A DNA stretch of 55,473 nucleotides. Source: an uncultured Eubacteriales bacterium. Its GTDB lineage: Bacteria > Bacillota > Clostridia > Christensenellales > Aristaeellaceae. The translations under genes and the position numbers were made by a program. The stretch is from positions 1-55,473 of the forward strand of contig CACWVN010000003.1 of NCBI GenBank assembly GCA_902764285.1, given 5' to 3'. Shown here one piece after another: positions 16,175 through 25,183 of the stretch. Numbering within the stretch: position 1 is the first letter of the stretch; the number at the start of each line of letters is the position of its first letter. The notes under the pieces were generated by a model. That model was not told where the DNA came from. It did not search any database and saw only the letters and a program-made list of their open reading frames with translations.

Positions 16175-16747
16175 CGATAGACCTCCTCGGTGTGTTTCGC
16201 CCGATCCGTCCTTGCGATAGCGCCTGGGGCTGAAATCCGGCGCGCATTCGCGCACCCGGGTCACCAGCGCTTCATAGGCTTCGCGGTCGAAGGGCGGGTC
16301 GCTGCAGACGATTTCAAATTCGGTTTCCATGTAGAACTGGTACCAGCCGGTGGCGTGGAACCCGTTGCGCAGGTAAAACCCGCGGCGGCGCAGCCGCTGG
16401 GCGTGGTTGGGCGCATCCGGGTCGGGCGCCTCGAAATCCACTACGATCTGGCGGCCGGGATACCGTTCGGGCAGCAGGCGCAGCGCGCGACTGCCCACGC
16501 CCCTGCCCCGGCATTCGGCGCGGACGGCGAAATAACAGACGTAGGCGCAGCGCCCGCAGGCCAGCACGCTCACAAACCCGGCAAACCGCCCGGCCTCGTA
16601 GATGCCCAGCAGATCGCGCTTCAAGCCGTTCAGGTCGGCAAACAGCTGGGCAACGGTGAGCCGCTCCTGCGGGGGAAAGGCCTCGTCGTTCAGCGCCTGC
16701 AGCGCGGCCGTGTCGGCGCAGCCGGGGAAAAGCGGGATCAGCTCCAT
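16175..16747 (-). CDS. GNAT family N-acetyltransferase, reading in frame into GH1
   Basis: A 191-codon acetyltransferase segment starting at ATG 16747, which shares one base with the GH3 stop codon (TGATG), so translation is coupled. The acetyl-CoA-binding motif is CYFAVRAECRGRGVGSRALR. GFYLRNGFHATGWYQF and a C-terminal FEIVCSDPPFDREAYEAL are typical of small-molecule GNATs. There is no stop before the GH1 ATG: the frame runs through the GH1 ribosome site and continues as GH1. In the next frame a TGA overlaps the GH1 start (ATGA), where a normal stop would be expected. It may therefore be a true fusion with internal re-initiation, or a gene whose end has shifted frame. The acyl acceptor is unknown. 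Confidence 0.8.
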
Positions 16748-19014
16748 CAGCCGTTCAGCTGTTCCAGCAGCCGGTCCAGGAAATCCGGGGGCAGCTGGTC
16801 GCCGCCGAAGGAGATGATGCCGCGCAGCGGCATGTAGTTCATCATCGCCAGGGTCATCTCGGTGGAGATGGCTTCCTCGGCGGCGCTGCCCTCGCCGCCG
16901 CCGAAGGTGGCGGTCAGGGCGTCGATGATGGGTTTCATGGCCGCGGCGCCGGCGGGAGACTTCATCACGTCCAGCAGGATGCTGTTGGCATCGTAATGCA
17001 TCGGCACCGCCACCGTGGATTCCACATGGACCGGCGCGCTGACCTCGATGTCGCGGCTGGACTGGCCGATCTCCACGGCGTAGTCGCCGGACTCCACGTG
17101 CCAGTCGTGCAGGGCCGCGTTCCAGTAGGCGAACGAGCGCTTGTCCAGCGTGAAGGTCACGTCCTTCGCCTCGCCGGGCTGCAATTCGATCTTTTCAAAG
17201 CCCTTCAATTCGCGCACCGGGCGGATGACCTCGCCCTCGCCGGCGCGCACGTACAGCTGCACTGCCGTCTTGCCCGGGCGGCCGCCGGTGTTCTTTACGG
17301 TGACGGTGGCGGTGAGCGCGTCGGTATCCTTGACGGACGCGGCGCTCAGCCGCAGGTTGGAGTATTCAAAGGCGGTGTAGGACAGGCCGTAGCCGAAGGG
17401 GAACAGCACGTCCATTTCCTTTTTATCATAGTAGCGGTAGCCCACGAACACGCCTTCGCGGTATTCGGTGGCGTCGCCCTCGCCCACGTAATAGAGATAG
17501 GAGGGGTTGTCCTGCAGGCGCAGGGGGAAGGTCTCCGCCAGGCGGCCGGAGGGATCCGCGTCGCCGAACAGCACCCGCACGGTGGCCAGGCCCACGGCCT
17601 GCCCGCCCAGGTAGGCCTCCAGCACGGCCTTCACCCTGCCGATCCAGGGCATCTCCACCGGGGAGCCGTTGTGCAGCACCACGACGGTGTTGGGGTTGGC
17701 GTCGGCCACGGCCTCGATCAGCTTCACCTGGCATTCGGGCATGCGCATGTGCCTGCGGTCGTAGCCCTCGGATTCGTAGGAATCCGGCAGGCCCGCGAAC
17801 ACCACGGCCACCTTCGCGGCCTTCGCCGCGGCCACGGCTTCGGCGATCATGGCGTCGTCGGCGCGGTCGGCGGCCGTGTCATAGCCCCGGGCGTAGGTCA
17901 CGTTCAGGCCCTCGGCGGCCTGGACGGCGCTGGTGGTTTTGAAGCAGTGGATGTGGCTGCTGCCGCCGCCCTGGAAGCGGGGCTTCTCGGCGAACTCGCC
18001 GATGAAGGCGACGGAATCGGCCTTGGAAAGCGGCAGGATGCCGCCCTCGTTCTTCAGCAGCACCATGCACTCCGCGGCGATCTGGGCGGACAGCTCGTGC
18101 TGGGCCTCCATGTCCCAGGGCGTGTCCGGCTTCGCGTTCTCCGTGTAGCGGTAGACGATGTTCAGGATGCGCTCGCAGGCCAGGTCCACGTCGCTCTCCG
18201 CCAGCGTGCCCGCGCGCACGGCCGCGACGATCTTCCGGTCGTTGATGCCGCCGGAGGAGGGCATCTCCAGGTCCAGCCCGGCGTGCACGCCCACGGCGCG
18301 GTCGGCGGTGGCGCCCCAGTCGGACATCACGTAGCCCTCGAAGCCCCATTCATCGCGCAGCACGTCGGTCAGCAGCCAGCGGTTTTCCGAGGCGTAGACG
18401 CCGTTGATGCGGTTGTAGCTGCACATCACCGTCCAGGGCTGGGCCTTCTTCACGGCGGTTTCAAAGGCGGGGAAATAGATCTCCCGCAGGGTGCGCTCGT
18501 CGGCTTCGGAGGAGGAGGACATGCGCCGGTGCTCCTGGCTGTTGGCGGCGAAATGCTTGATGGAGGTGCCCACGTTCTGGCTCTGCACGCCCTGGATGTA
18601 GGCGGCGGCCATCTCGCCGGCCAGGTACGGGTCCTCGCTGAGATATTCGAAATTGCGGCCGCACAGCGGGCTGCGCTTGATGTTCACCGCCGGGCCCAGC
18701 ACCACGGACAGCTTTTCATGCTGGCAGGATTCGCCGATGGCCCGGCCCATGCGGTTCACCAGCGCCTTGTCGAAGGACGCGGCGGTGGCGCAGCCGGCGG
18801 GGAAGCACACGGCCTCGATGCTGTCGTTCACGCCCAGGTGGTCGGCGCCGTCGTCCTGCTTGCGCAGGCCGTGGGGGCCGTCGGAGACCATCGTGGCGGG
18901 CACGCCCAGGCGCTCGACGGCCTTGGTATGCCAGAAATCGGCGCCGGAGCACAGCCCGGCCTTTTCCTCCAGGGTCATTTCGGCGATCAGGGAACGGATT
19001 TTGGTGATGTCCAT
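16747..19014 (-). CDS. GH3 family glycosidase (beta-glucosidase type)
   Basis: A 755-residue retaining glycosidase without a signal peptide. The N-terminal barrel shows MVSDGPHGLRKQ, SIKHFAANSQEHRR and the nucleophile aspartate in YVMSDWGA (D232). The alpha/beta sandwich domain follows, with VVVFAGLPDSYESEGYDR, which supplies the likely acid/base glutamate region. A fibronectin-III-like domain (about 570-670) contains LFPFGYGLSYT and ELKGFEKIELQPGE. An extra C-terminal segment with DFLDRLLEQL follows. It shares its stop with the GNAT start. It removes terminal beta-linked sugars from imported oligosaccharides; exact linkage is not readable. The start has AGGAGCC upstream at a normal distance. 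Confidence 0.93.
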   Translation of the reverse strand: MDITKIRSLIAEMTLEEKAGLCSGADFWHTKAVERLGVPATMVSDGPHGLRKQDDGADHLGVNDSIEAVCFPAGCATAASFDKALVNRMGRAIGESCQHEKLSVVLGPAVNIKRSPLCGRNFEYLSEDPYLAGEMAAAYIQGVQSQNVGTSIKHFAANSQEHRRMSSSSEADERTLREIYFPAFETAVKKAQPWTVMCSYNRINGVYASENRWLLTDVLRDEWGFEGYVMSDWGATADRAVGVHAGLDLEMPSSGGINDRKIVAAVRAGTLAESDVDLACERILNIVYRYTENAKPDTPWDMEAQHELSAQIAAECMVLLKNEGGILPLSKADSVAFIGEFAEKPRFQGGGSSHIHCFKTTSAVQAAEGLNVTYARGYDTAADRADDAMIAEAVAAAKAAKVAVVFAGLPDSYESEGYDRRHMRMPECQVKLIEAVADANPNTVVVLHNGSPVEMPWIGRVKAVLEAYLGGQAVGLATVRVLFGDADPSGRLAETFPLRLQDNPSYLYYVGEGDATEYREGVFVGYRYYDKKEMDVLFPFGYGLSYTAFEYSNLRLSAASVKDTDALTATVTVKNTGGRPGKTAVQLYVRAGEGEVIRPVRELKGFEKIELQPGEAKDVTFTLDKRSFAYWNAALHDWHVESGDYAVEIGQSSRDIEVSAPVHVESTVAVPMHYDANSILLDVMKSPAGAAAMKPIIDALTATFGGGEGSAAEEAISTEMTLAMMNYMPLRGIISFGGDQLPPDFLDRLLEQLNG

Positions 19015-19036
19015 TTGAAGGCTCCTTTCGGGGTTA

Positions 19037-19080
19037 GGGAGTAGGCAGTAGGGAGTAGGGAGTAGGCAGTAGGGAGTAGG
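19037..19080. repeat. Heptad repeat array GGGAGTA/GGCAGTA
   Basis: Six consecutive 7-base units read GGGAGTA, GGCAGTA, GGGAGTA, GGGAGTA, GGCAGTA, GGGAGTA (19037-19078). The same units occur at 9841-9861. The array lies just upstream of the GH3 start, inside the presumed operon. Confidence 0.85.
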
Positions 19081-19100
19081 GGAGCGCGCTGGTAACCGTA

Positions 19101-19288
19101 GGGCCGCCGAATGGCGAGCAGGCAGCCGACCAAGAGCGAGGCCGAAGGCCGAGGAGCGGCGAGGTCACCGGCGAAGCCGGATGGCTGACCCGCCGCGAAG
19201 CTGCGGGCCGCCGAATGGCGAGCAGGCAGCCGACCAAGAGCGAGGCCGAAGGCTGAGGAGCGGCGAGGTCGCCGGCGAAGCCGTATGG
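19101..19288. repeat. 84-bp direct repeat in two copies
   Basis: Copies at 19101-19184 and 19205-19288 are 84 bp each and differ at three positions. A 20-base spacer separates them, giving a 104-bp period. The sequence contains GAATGGCGAGCAGGCAGCC and ends CGGCGAAGCC. It lies between the GH2 stop and the GH3 start. It could be a dispersed intergenic element of this genome duplicated here; no other copy is seen in the window. Confidence 0.9.
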
Positions 19289-19304
19289 TGGCACGCAGCC
19301 GACT

Positions 19305-21740
19305 TTACCGGATGTCGTAGACGCTGCGGGCGGAGACGTTCTCCGGCGTTCCGCGCAGCACCTTCACCCGGCGCTCGCCGGCGTTCATGTCGAAGAAGTT
19401 GTCCTCCAGCAGCACGTCCGGGCCGCACCGCAGCTCCACCGAGCGGGCGTAGGCCGCCGCGGTGACGACGACCTCGTCGCCCTCCAGCCGCGCTTCCAGC
19501 CGCGGGTCGGCGAACCGGAAGTGCTTCGGCGGGCAGAACAGCACGCTGCCACCGCCCACGGTCTCGCCGCGGTCGTCAATCAGCTCGTAGGAATAATAGC
19601 AGCCGTAGGTGTCCTCGTCGTGGAAATCCTGTTCGGGCAGCCAGACGGCGGACATCGGCGGCACGGACACGTCGAAGCTGCCCTCGCGGATCACGGAGGC
19701 GTCGGGCCGGCGCAGCGCCCAGCGGGCGGTGCCGGCGAAGGGCGAAAGCGTCTCGTTCGACACGTTCAGCCGCGCGGTCTTTTTCAGGTCGAAGGGCTCG
19801 GCGTTCACGTTGGTGTCCTGGGAGAGGATGCCCTCTTCGTGGCAGGAGATCAGCACCGGCGCGAAGAACCGCTTTTCATAGTAGTGCAGCGCCTTCCAGC
19901 GGCCGTAGTAATCGATGCTGGCCCAGCTGACCACCGGCCAGCAGTCGTTCAGCTGCCACACCACCGCGCCCATGCAGCGGCCGCCGGTGCGGTTGCGGCG
20001 CCAGTGCTCCACGCCGTACTGCATGGCCTGCGCCTGCAGCAGCTGCGAGGCGTACACGAAGCCGTCCAGCGTGGACGGGTACAGGTAGTTCTGGGACAGG
20101 TAGGCGGCGATGCGGCCGTTGGCGGAGGAATTGCGCTGGTGCTTCTCCATCACATAGGAGAACACGTTCCTGTCCTCCGGCAGGGTGAACGATTCGATGG
20201 TCGCCATGCAGGGGAACGACTGGAACCCGAATTCGGACACGTAGCGGAACAGATAGTTCCGGTAGTCGGTGAAGGGCTTCAGGCCGTGCCACACGTCCCA
20301 GTAGTGCACGTCGCCGCGGTCCGGGTCCTGGGGCTCGTCAAAGCTGCCGCCCGAGGACGGGCTGGCCGGCCAATAGAAGGTGCCCGGGTCCTCTCGCTTC
20401 AGCACCTGGGGCAGGATGTATTCGTACATCTTGATGTAATCGGCCACCTGCCGCTTGCTGGACACCCATTCGCCGCAGGCCACGAACTGCTCCATTTCGT
20501 TGTTGCCGCACCACAGCGCCAGCGAGGCGTGGTGGCGCAGGCGGCGGATGTTGTCCGCGAACTCGGCGCGGATATTCTCCTCAAATTCATCGGTCAGGTT
20601 GTACACGGCGCAGGCGAACATGAAGTCCTGCCACACCAGCAGGCCCAGCTCGTCGCAGGCGTCGTAGAACCAGTCGTCGGGGTAGTAGCCGCCGCCCCAC
20701 ACGCGCACGCAGTTCATGTTGGCCAGCTTCGCGTCCTCCAGCAGCCGGCGGGTACGCTCGGGCGTCACCCGGGGCAGCAGGTTGTCCTCGGGGATATAAT
20801 CGGCGCCCATGGCGAACACGTCCACGCCGTTGACGGTGTGGCAGAAGCTCTCGCCCCATTCGTCTTTCCGGCGGGTGACCGTCAGCGTGCGCAGGCCGAT
20901 GCGCCTCTCCCAGCGGTCCAGCTCCGCGCCGTTCTTCAACAGCCGCACGCAAAGCGTGTACAGCGGCTGGCCGCCCAGCCCGTTGGGCCACCACAGCTGC
21001 GGATCGGCGATCTCGATGACCGATCCGCCGCCGGGGATCGCTTCGCCGTCGGGGCCGGTGAGCGCGGTGACCACCTGCACGCCGGAAGCGTCGTAGCGGT
21101 CCAGCGACGGCAGCACCGTCAGCGTGACGGAGCCGTCGGCGTGGTGCTGCTGGTGCACGCGCACGGATTCGATGCGGGCCTTCTCCACGCCGATGACGGC
21201 GATGTCCCGCCAGATGCCGGCGTCGGGCAGCCGCGGGCCCCAGTCCCAGCCGAACATGCAGTGGGCCTTGCGCAGCAGCGGGAAGCCCACCATGGCGTCG
21301 GTGGTGCCGTCGGCGCGGCTCTCGGCATAGGCGGAGCGGATGTAGCGCGTGGGCGAGGCGAAATCGACGCGGATGGTGTTTTCGCCGGGGCGCAGCACTT
21401 CCTTCACGTCAAATTCCCAGGTGCGGTGCATGTTGGCCAGCTGTGGGCTGCTCCATTCATCGTTGAGGGTGATCGTCGCCAGCGTGTCCAGCCCCTCGCA
21501 GCGCAGCAGCACCGCGTCGCAGTCCAGCAGCGCCGCCGGCACGTCGAAGCTGCGGGCGTAGCTGAAGTCGTGCTCCATCAGCTTCAGCGCTTCGTTTTCG
21601 TTGTCGCGGTAAAAGGGATCGGGGATCTCGCCGGCGGTGAGCAGGTCGTGGTACACCGACCCGGGCACCGTGGCCGGGACCTCGTGATCCCAGCCGGAAA
21701 CCCGCAGCGTCCAGCCGCCGTTCAGGGAGAGCTTTTTCAT
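19305..21740 (-). CDS. GH2 family beta-mannosidase
   Basis: An 811-residue enzyme that removes terminal beta-mannose from short mannosides. The N-terminal jelly-roll starts with LNGGWTLRVSGWDHEVPATV and continues with FGWDWGPRLPDAGIWRDI, strongly characteristic of beta-mannosidases. The barrel carries the acid/base glutamate in WCGNNEMEQF (E415) and the nucleophile in YVSEFGFQS (E503). There is no signal peptide, so it acts on sugars already inside the cell. The ATG at 21740 has GGAGGAA upstream; the longer frame upstream crosses the promoter and is not used. It is the first gene of the glycosidase operon, divergent from the Opp-type importer. Confidence 0.93.
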   Translation of the reverse strand: MKKLSLNGGWTLRVSGWDHEVPATVPGSVYHDLLTAGEIPDPFYRDNENEALKLMEHDFSYARSFDVPAALLDCDAVLLRCEGLDTLATITLNDEWSSPQLANMHRTWEFDVKEVLRPGENTIRVDFASPTRYIRSAYAESRADGTTDAMVGFPLLRKAHCMFGWDWGPRLPDAGIWRDIAVIGVEKARIESVRVHQQHHADGSVTLTVLPSLDRYDASGVQVVTALTGPDGEAIPGGGSVIEIADPQLWWPNGLGGQPLYTLCVRLLKNGAELDRWERRIGLRTLTVTRRKDEWGESFCHTVNGVDVFAMGADYIPEDNLLPRVTPERTRRLLEDAKLANMNCVRVWGGGYYPDDWFYDACDELGLLVWQDFMFACAVYNLTDEFEENIRAEFADNIRRLRHHASLALWCGNNEMEQFVACGEWVSSKRQVADYIKMYEYILPQVLKREDPGTFYWPASPSSGGSFDEPQDPDRGDVHYWDVWHGLKPFTDYRNYLFRYVSEFGFQSFPCMATIESFTLPEDRNVFSYVMEKHQRNSSANGRIAAYLSQNYLYPSTLDGFVYASQLLQAQAMQYGVEHWRRNRTGGRCMGAVVWQLNDCWPVVSWASIDYYGRWKALHYYEKRFFAPVLISCHEEGILSQDTNVNAEPFDLKKTARLNVSNETLSPFAGTARWALRRPDASVIREGSFDVSVPPMSAVWLPEQDFHDEDTYGCYYSYELIDDRGETVGGGSVLFCPPKHFRFADPRLEARLEGDEVVVTAAAYARSVELRCGPDVLLEDNFFDMNAGERRVKVLRGTPENVSARSVYDIR

Positions 21741-21803
21741 CGCAGTATTCCTCCGGCCGCGCGCTTTTTTCGGTTCATACGGGCGGCGCGGCCAATCACC
21801 ACC

Positions 21804-21832
21804 AATATACTTTATTTTGTAACGTCCGTCAA
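21804..21832 (-). promoter_or_regulatory. Promoter of the glycosidase operon
   Basis: TTGACG (21832-21827) and TATATT (21809-21804) with a 17-base spacer on the minus strand, about 65 bases before the GH2 start. Confidence 0.85.
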
Positions 21833-21949
21833 TATATTTACGGATTAATTTGTTCCGGGCGGCCGAACGGGCGCGCCGCGGCGGGATTCGGGGCTGCGGG
21901 AAGGGGACGGAAAGCGATGGAAAACAGGTGTTATGCCGCAACAAAGGCC

Positions 21950-21978
21950 TTGACACCGTATGGCCGGAATGATATACT
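21950..21978 (+). promoter_or_regulatory. Promoter of the Opp-type importer operon
   Basis: TTGACA (21950-21955) and TATACT (21973-21978) with 17 bases between and a TG one base before the -10 element. A small palindrome TGTTAACA at 21994-22001 sits just after the probable start point and could be part of an operator. The leader to the first gene is about 150 bases. Confidence 0.88.
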
Positions 21979-22049
21979 TATCCCGCTGAATGTTGTTAAC
22001 AGAAGCATAATAATTTTGTTGTCGAATGAGGAATGCGGCGCGGCCGCGC

Positions 22050-22076
22050 CGTTCTTTTCCGGGGACGAAAAGAACG
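22050..22076 (+). other. Stem-loop in the importer mRNA leader
   Basis: CGTTCTTTTC (22050-22059) and GAAAAGAACG (22067-22076) form a perfect 10-bp stem. A GC palindrome lies just before it and a short AAGCCCC/GGGCTT hairpin just after. No U-run follows. I match it to no known riboswitch class. Confidence 0.5.
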
Positions 22077-22136
22077 GGATTGAAAACGTCGCTCAAGCCC
22101 CAAGGGCTTAGCAAATAAAGATTGGAGGAAGAATCC

Positions 22137-23924
22137 ATGAAGAAACTCCTGTGCCTGGCCATCGCCCTGATGCTGGCTCTGACCGCCATCGGCGCGCTGG
22201 CCGAAACCACCGACCTGCCCCGCAATGAGACGCTGTATTTCGCAGGCCAGCAGTGGGGCTCCGTCAACAGCTGGAACATCATCGGCACCAACCAGAACAA
22301 CTCGATGGCGATCGCGGGCAACGCCGGCGGCTATCGCACCCTGATGTTCGAGACGCTGTACATGTACAACTTCCTCAACGGCGAGCTGATCGGCCTGCTG
22401 GCCAACGATGACTACGCCTGGAACGAGGACATGACCCAGCTGACCCTGACCATCAAGGACGCGGCCAAGTGGTCCGACGGCACCCCCGTCACCGCCGCTG
22501 ACGTGCAGCGCACCTTCGATATCGGCGTCGAGATCGGCAACGGCACCGGCACCGGCCTGAAGGGCTACATCGAGAGCATCGAGGCCGACGGCAACAAGGT
22601 GATCATCAACGCCAAGCTGAACGACGAAGGCAAGCCCGTGAACCCCCTGAAGATCATGGACTTCCTGACCGGCACCCCCATCGCCCAGGCCGCGTGGATC
22701 GACACCGTGGTCGAGCGCAACAACGGCGACGCCGTGTCCATCCTGAACGACGCCGGTGAAGACGTCGTCTGGTCCGGCCCCTACACCAAGTACTTCGCCG
22801 ACGACCAGAAGGTCGTGCTCATCCGCGACGACAACTACTGGGGCCAGGACGAGTCCATGTGGGGCAAGCTGCCCGTGCCGAAGTACATCGCCCATGCGAT
22901 CTACGCCGACAACCCCGCCGGTGAGAACGCCCTGAAGGCCGGCGAAGTGGACGTCTGCCAGCAGTTCATCGGCAACGTGCAGAACCTGTGGCTGGAAGAC
23001 GGCCTGCCGATCTCCACGTTCTATGAAGAGGCGCCCTACGGCGTCTGCCTGACCATGCCCACCGCGTGGTACAACTTCAACATCCCCGTGCTGGCCGAGA
23101 ATCCGGCGCTGCGCAAGGCCATCGCCATGGCCGTTGACTATGACACCATCATCGCCAACGCCATGACCAACCAGAGCCCCTCCTTCTCCGACGTGCCGCG
23201 TTCTCTGATGAACCCCACCGAGGGCGAGCAGGCTCTGTATGACCACGAGGCGGTTGCCGACCTGCAGTGGGCCGGCATGGATATCGACGGTGCCAACGCC
23301 CTGCTGGACGAGGCGGGCCTGGTCGATACCGACAACGACGGCTGGCGCGAGTACAACGGCGAGAAGATCTCCCTGAACGCCGTGTGCCCCAACGGCTGGA
23401 CCGACTGGCAGGCTTCCATGGAAGTGGTTGCGGCTGCCGGCAAGAACATCGGCATCGAGATCACCACTCTGTATCCGGAATGGGATATCTATCAGACCGT
23501 GTTCACCAATCCCAGCCAGACCGATTACGCCATCTTCATGTGGTCTCCCGACGCCGCCGCTCCGTCCAACCCCTGGCAGCGCGTGAACCAGTTCATGGGC
23601 GGCGAGTTCGTGGGCGTCGAGAACAACTGGAGCGGCAACTGGGGCCAGTATGTGAATCCGGAAGCCGACGAGCTGCTGAAGAAGATCCCGCTGACCACCG
23701 ATGCTGAGGAGCTGAAGGCTCTGTACACCGAGCTGACCAAGATCTATCTGACCGAGGTTCCCAGCTTCTCCCTGATGTATCGTCCGTCCCTGTTCCACGC
23801 CGTGAACGAGTCCGTCTGGACGAACTTCCCCGCTGGCGACGACGGCCGCAACATCCCGCCGGCCGACTGCACCGACGGCTACGGCATCCGCGCTCTGTAT
23901 GAGCTGGAGCTCGTGGAGGGCTAA
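22137..23924 (+). CDS. Opp/Dpp-type ABC transporter substrate-binding protein (SBP_bac_5)
   Basis: A 595-residue extracytoplasmic binding protein for the importer encoded downstream. The fold family is shown by LIGLLANDDYAWNEDMTQLT, then IKDAAKWSDGTPVTAADVQ, ALRKAIAMAVDYDTII, and a C-terminal YTELTKIYLTEVPSFSLMY. The signal peptide ends GALA|E, a signal peptidase I site, and there is no lipobox cysteine, which is unusual for a Gram-positive binding protein. ATG at 22137 has GGAGGAA upstream. Family members bind peptides, but in several bacteria this cluster binds beta-oligosaccharides. The divergent GH2/GH3/GH1 operon favours the latter as an inference. Confidence 0.92.
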   Translation: MKKLLCLAIALMLALTAIGALAETTDLPRNETLYFAGQQWGSVNSWNIIGTNQNNSMAIAGNAGGYRTLMFETLYMYNFLNGELIGLLANDDYAWNEDMTQLTLTIKDAAKWSDGTPVTAADVQRTFDIGVEIGNGTGTGLKGYIESIEADGNKVIINAKLNDEGKPVNPLKIMDFLTGTPIAQAAWIDTVVERNNGDAVSILNDAGEDVVWSGPYTKYFADDQKVVLIRDDNYWGQDESMWGKLPVPKYIAHAIYADNPAGENALKAGEVDVCQQFIGNVQNLWLEDGLPISTFYEEAPYGVCLTMPTAWYNFNIPVLAENPALRKAIAMAVDYDTIIANAMTNQSPSFSDVPRSLMNPTEGEQALYDHEAVADLQWAGMDIDGANALLDEAGLVDTDNDGWREYNGEKISLNAVCPNGWTDWQASMEVVAAAGKNIGIEITTLYPEWDIYQTVFTNPSQTDYAIFMWSPDAAAPSNPWQRVNQFMGGEFVGVENNWSGNWGQYVNPEADELLKKIPLTTDAEELKALYTELTKIYLTEVPSFSLMYRPSLFHAVNESVWTNFPAGDDGRNIPPADCTDGYGIRALYELELVEG

Positions 23925-23973
23925 TGGATAAACGCCGGGCAACCTGAGACCGCGAGGCCGCGGGTTTCCCAAT

Positions 23974-24007
23974 GGGACATGCCCCATCTGCCGGTGGGGC
24001 ATGTCCC
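23974..24007. other. Perfect stem-loop between binding-protein and permease genes
   Basis: GGGACATGCCCC (23974-23985) pairs perfectly with its complement at 23996-24007 around a 10-base loop. No U-run follows. Such hairpins after a binding-protein gene often stabilise the upstream message and reduce read-through, giving more binding protein than permease. The rest of 23925-24162 holds no supported gene. Confidence 0.75.
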
Positions 24008-24162
24008 CACGTTTATCCGGCGCGCGTTTCCCGGAGATCCCCGATTGTGGGGGCGCCGATTCGGGGCCGATCAGGTTTCCCAGCGCCGCGCCGGCCAGAC
24101 CGGCGCCGAACCGGCATCCCTGCATCCCGTTCTTTCACTACGCATGACATGGGGGAATCGAT

Positions 24163-25170
24163 ATGAAAGGATACCGCAAATACTTCGGAAAGAAGCTGGC
24201 GTGGTTTCTGATCACGCTGGTGGTTGCCGTGATCCTGAACTTCGTGCTGCCGCGGCTGATGCCGGCCGACCCGGTGTCGGCCATCACGGGCAAGATGGCC
24301 CAGGGCATGACCGACGCCAGCGCGGTGCAGGAGATCTACAAGCGCTACGAGGCGGAGTTCGGCACCAACAAGCCCATGATCGAACAGTTCTTCATCTTCG
24401 TGAAGAACCTGTTCCGGGGCGATCTGGGCACCTCGTTCAGCCAGTATCCCCGCAAGGTGAGCAACATCATCTCCAGCGCCATCGGCTGGACCATCGCGCT
24501 GCAGCTGCCGGCGATCATCGTGGGCTGGCTGCTGGGCAACCTGCTGGGCGCGCTGGCGGCCTACATCCGAAAGGGCTTCGACAAGGTGCTGCTGCCCATA
24601 TCGCTGTTTTTGAGCAACGTACCGGCGTTCGGCATGGCGGTGACGCTGCTGGTGCTGTTCGCCGTCAACTGGAAGATCGCGCCGATCGGAGGCGGCTACG
24701 CCTTCGACATGATCCCCAATTTCAGCTGGCGGTTCGTCAAATCGGTCATCAGCCACTACCAGCTGCCGTTCTGGTCGATCGTGCTGGTCTCCATCGGCGG
24801 CCAGGCGGTGGGCATGCGCTCCATGTCCATCTATGAGCTGAACGCCGACTACGTGAAGTACGCCCGCTTCCTGGGCATCAAGGACCGCAAGATCGTCGGC
24901 TACGTGTTCCGCAACGCCATGCTGCCCCAGGTCACCGGCCTGGCGCTGTCCATCGGCACCATGATCGGCGGCGCGCTGGTGGCCGAGATCATATTCAGCT
25001 ATCCGGGACTGGGCAGCACGATGTATTCCGCGGTCACCGCCGCGGACTACCCTCTGATCTCCGCCACGACGCTGATCATTACCATCATGGTGCTGATCGT
25101 CACGTTCGTGCTGGATATCGTGTACGGCTTTATCGATCCGCGCGTCAAGGCCGCGCAGTTCGACGCGTAA
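24163..25170 (+). CDS. ABC transporter permease, OppB/DppB type
   Basis: The first of two membrane subunits of the importer, 335 residues. [23 protein letters not shown] is the first helix and typical N-terminal motif. The cytoplasmic EAA loop reads [18 protein letters not shown], and the C-terminal helices include [25 protein letters not shown] at 24163 has GGGGGAA upstream. Thirteen bases separate its stop from the next permease start, so the two are translated together. Confidence 0.95.
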   Translation: MKGYRKYFGKKLAWFLITLVVAVILNFVLPRLMPADPVSAITGKMAQGMTDASAVQEIYKRYEAEFGTNKPMIEQFFIFVKNLFRGDLGTSFSQYPRKVSNIISSAIGWTIALQLPAIIVGWLLGNLLGALAAYIRKGFDKVLLPISLFLSNVPAFGMAVTLLVLFAVNWKIAPIGGGYAFDMIPNFSWRFVKSVISHYQLPFWSIVLVSIGGQAVGMRSMSIYELNADYVKYARFLGIKDRKIVGYVFRNAMLPQVTGLALSIGTMIGGALVAEIIFSYPGLGSTMYSAVTAADYPLISATTLIITIMVLIVTFVLDIVYGFIDPRVKAAQFDA

Positions 25171-25183
25171 GGGGGTGTGAGGC

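Noticed and set aside
19101-19288. CRISPR array
   Set aside because: Only two 84-bp units with one 20-base spacer and no cas genes; too long and too few for CRISPR.
16996-21848. Long plus-strand open frames opposite GH3 and GH2
   Set aside because: Same reason: histidine/glycine/alanine-rich translations mirroring real genes, with no family match.
23925-24162. Short gene between the binding protein and the first permease
   Set aside because: Open frames here lack ribosome sites and recognisable protein character; only the hairpin at 23974-24007 is supported.
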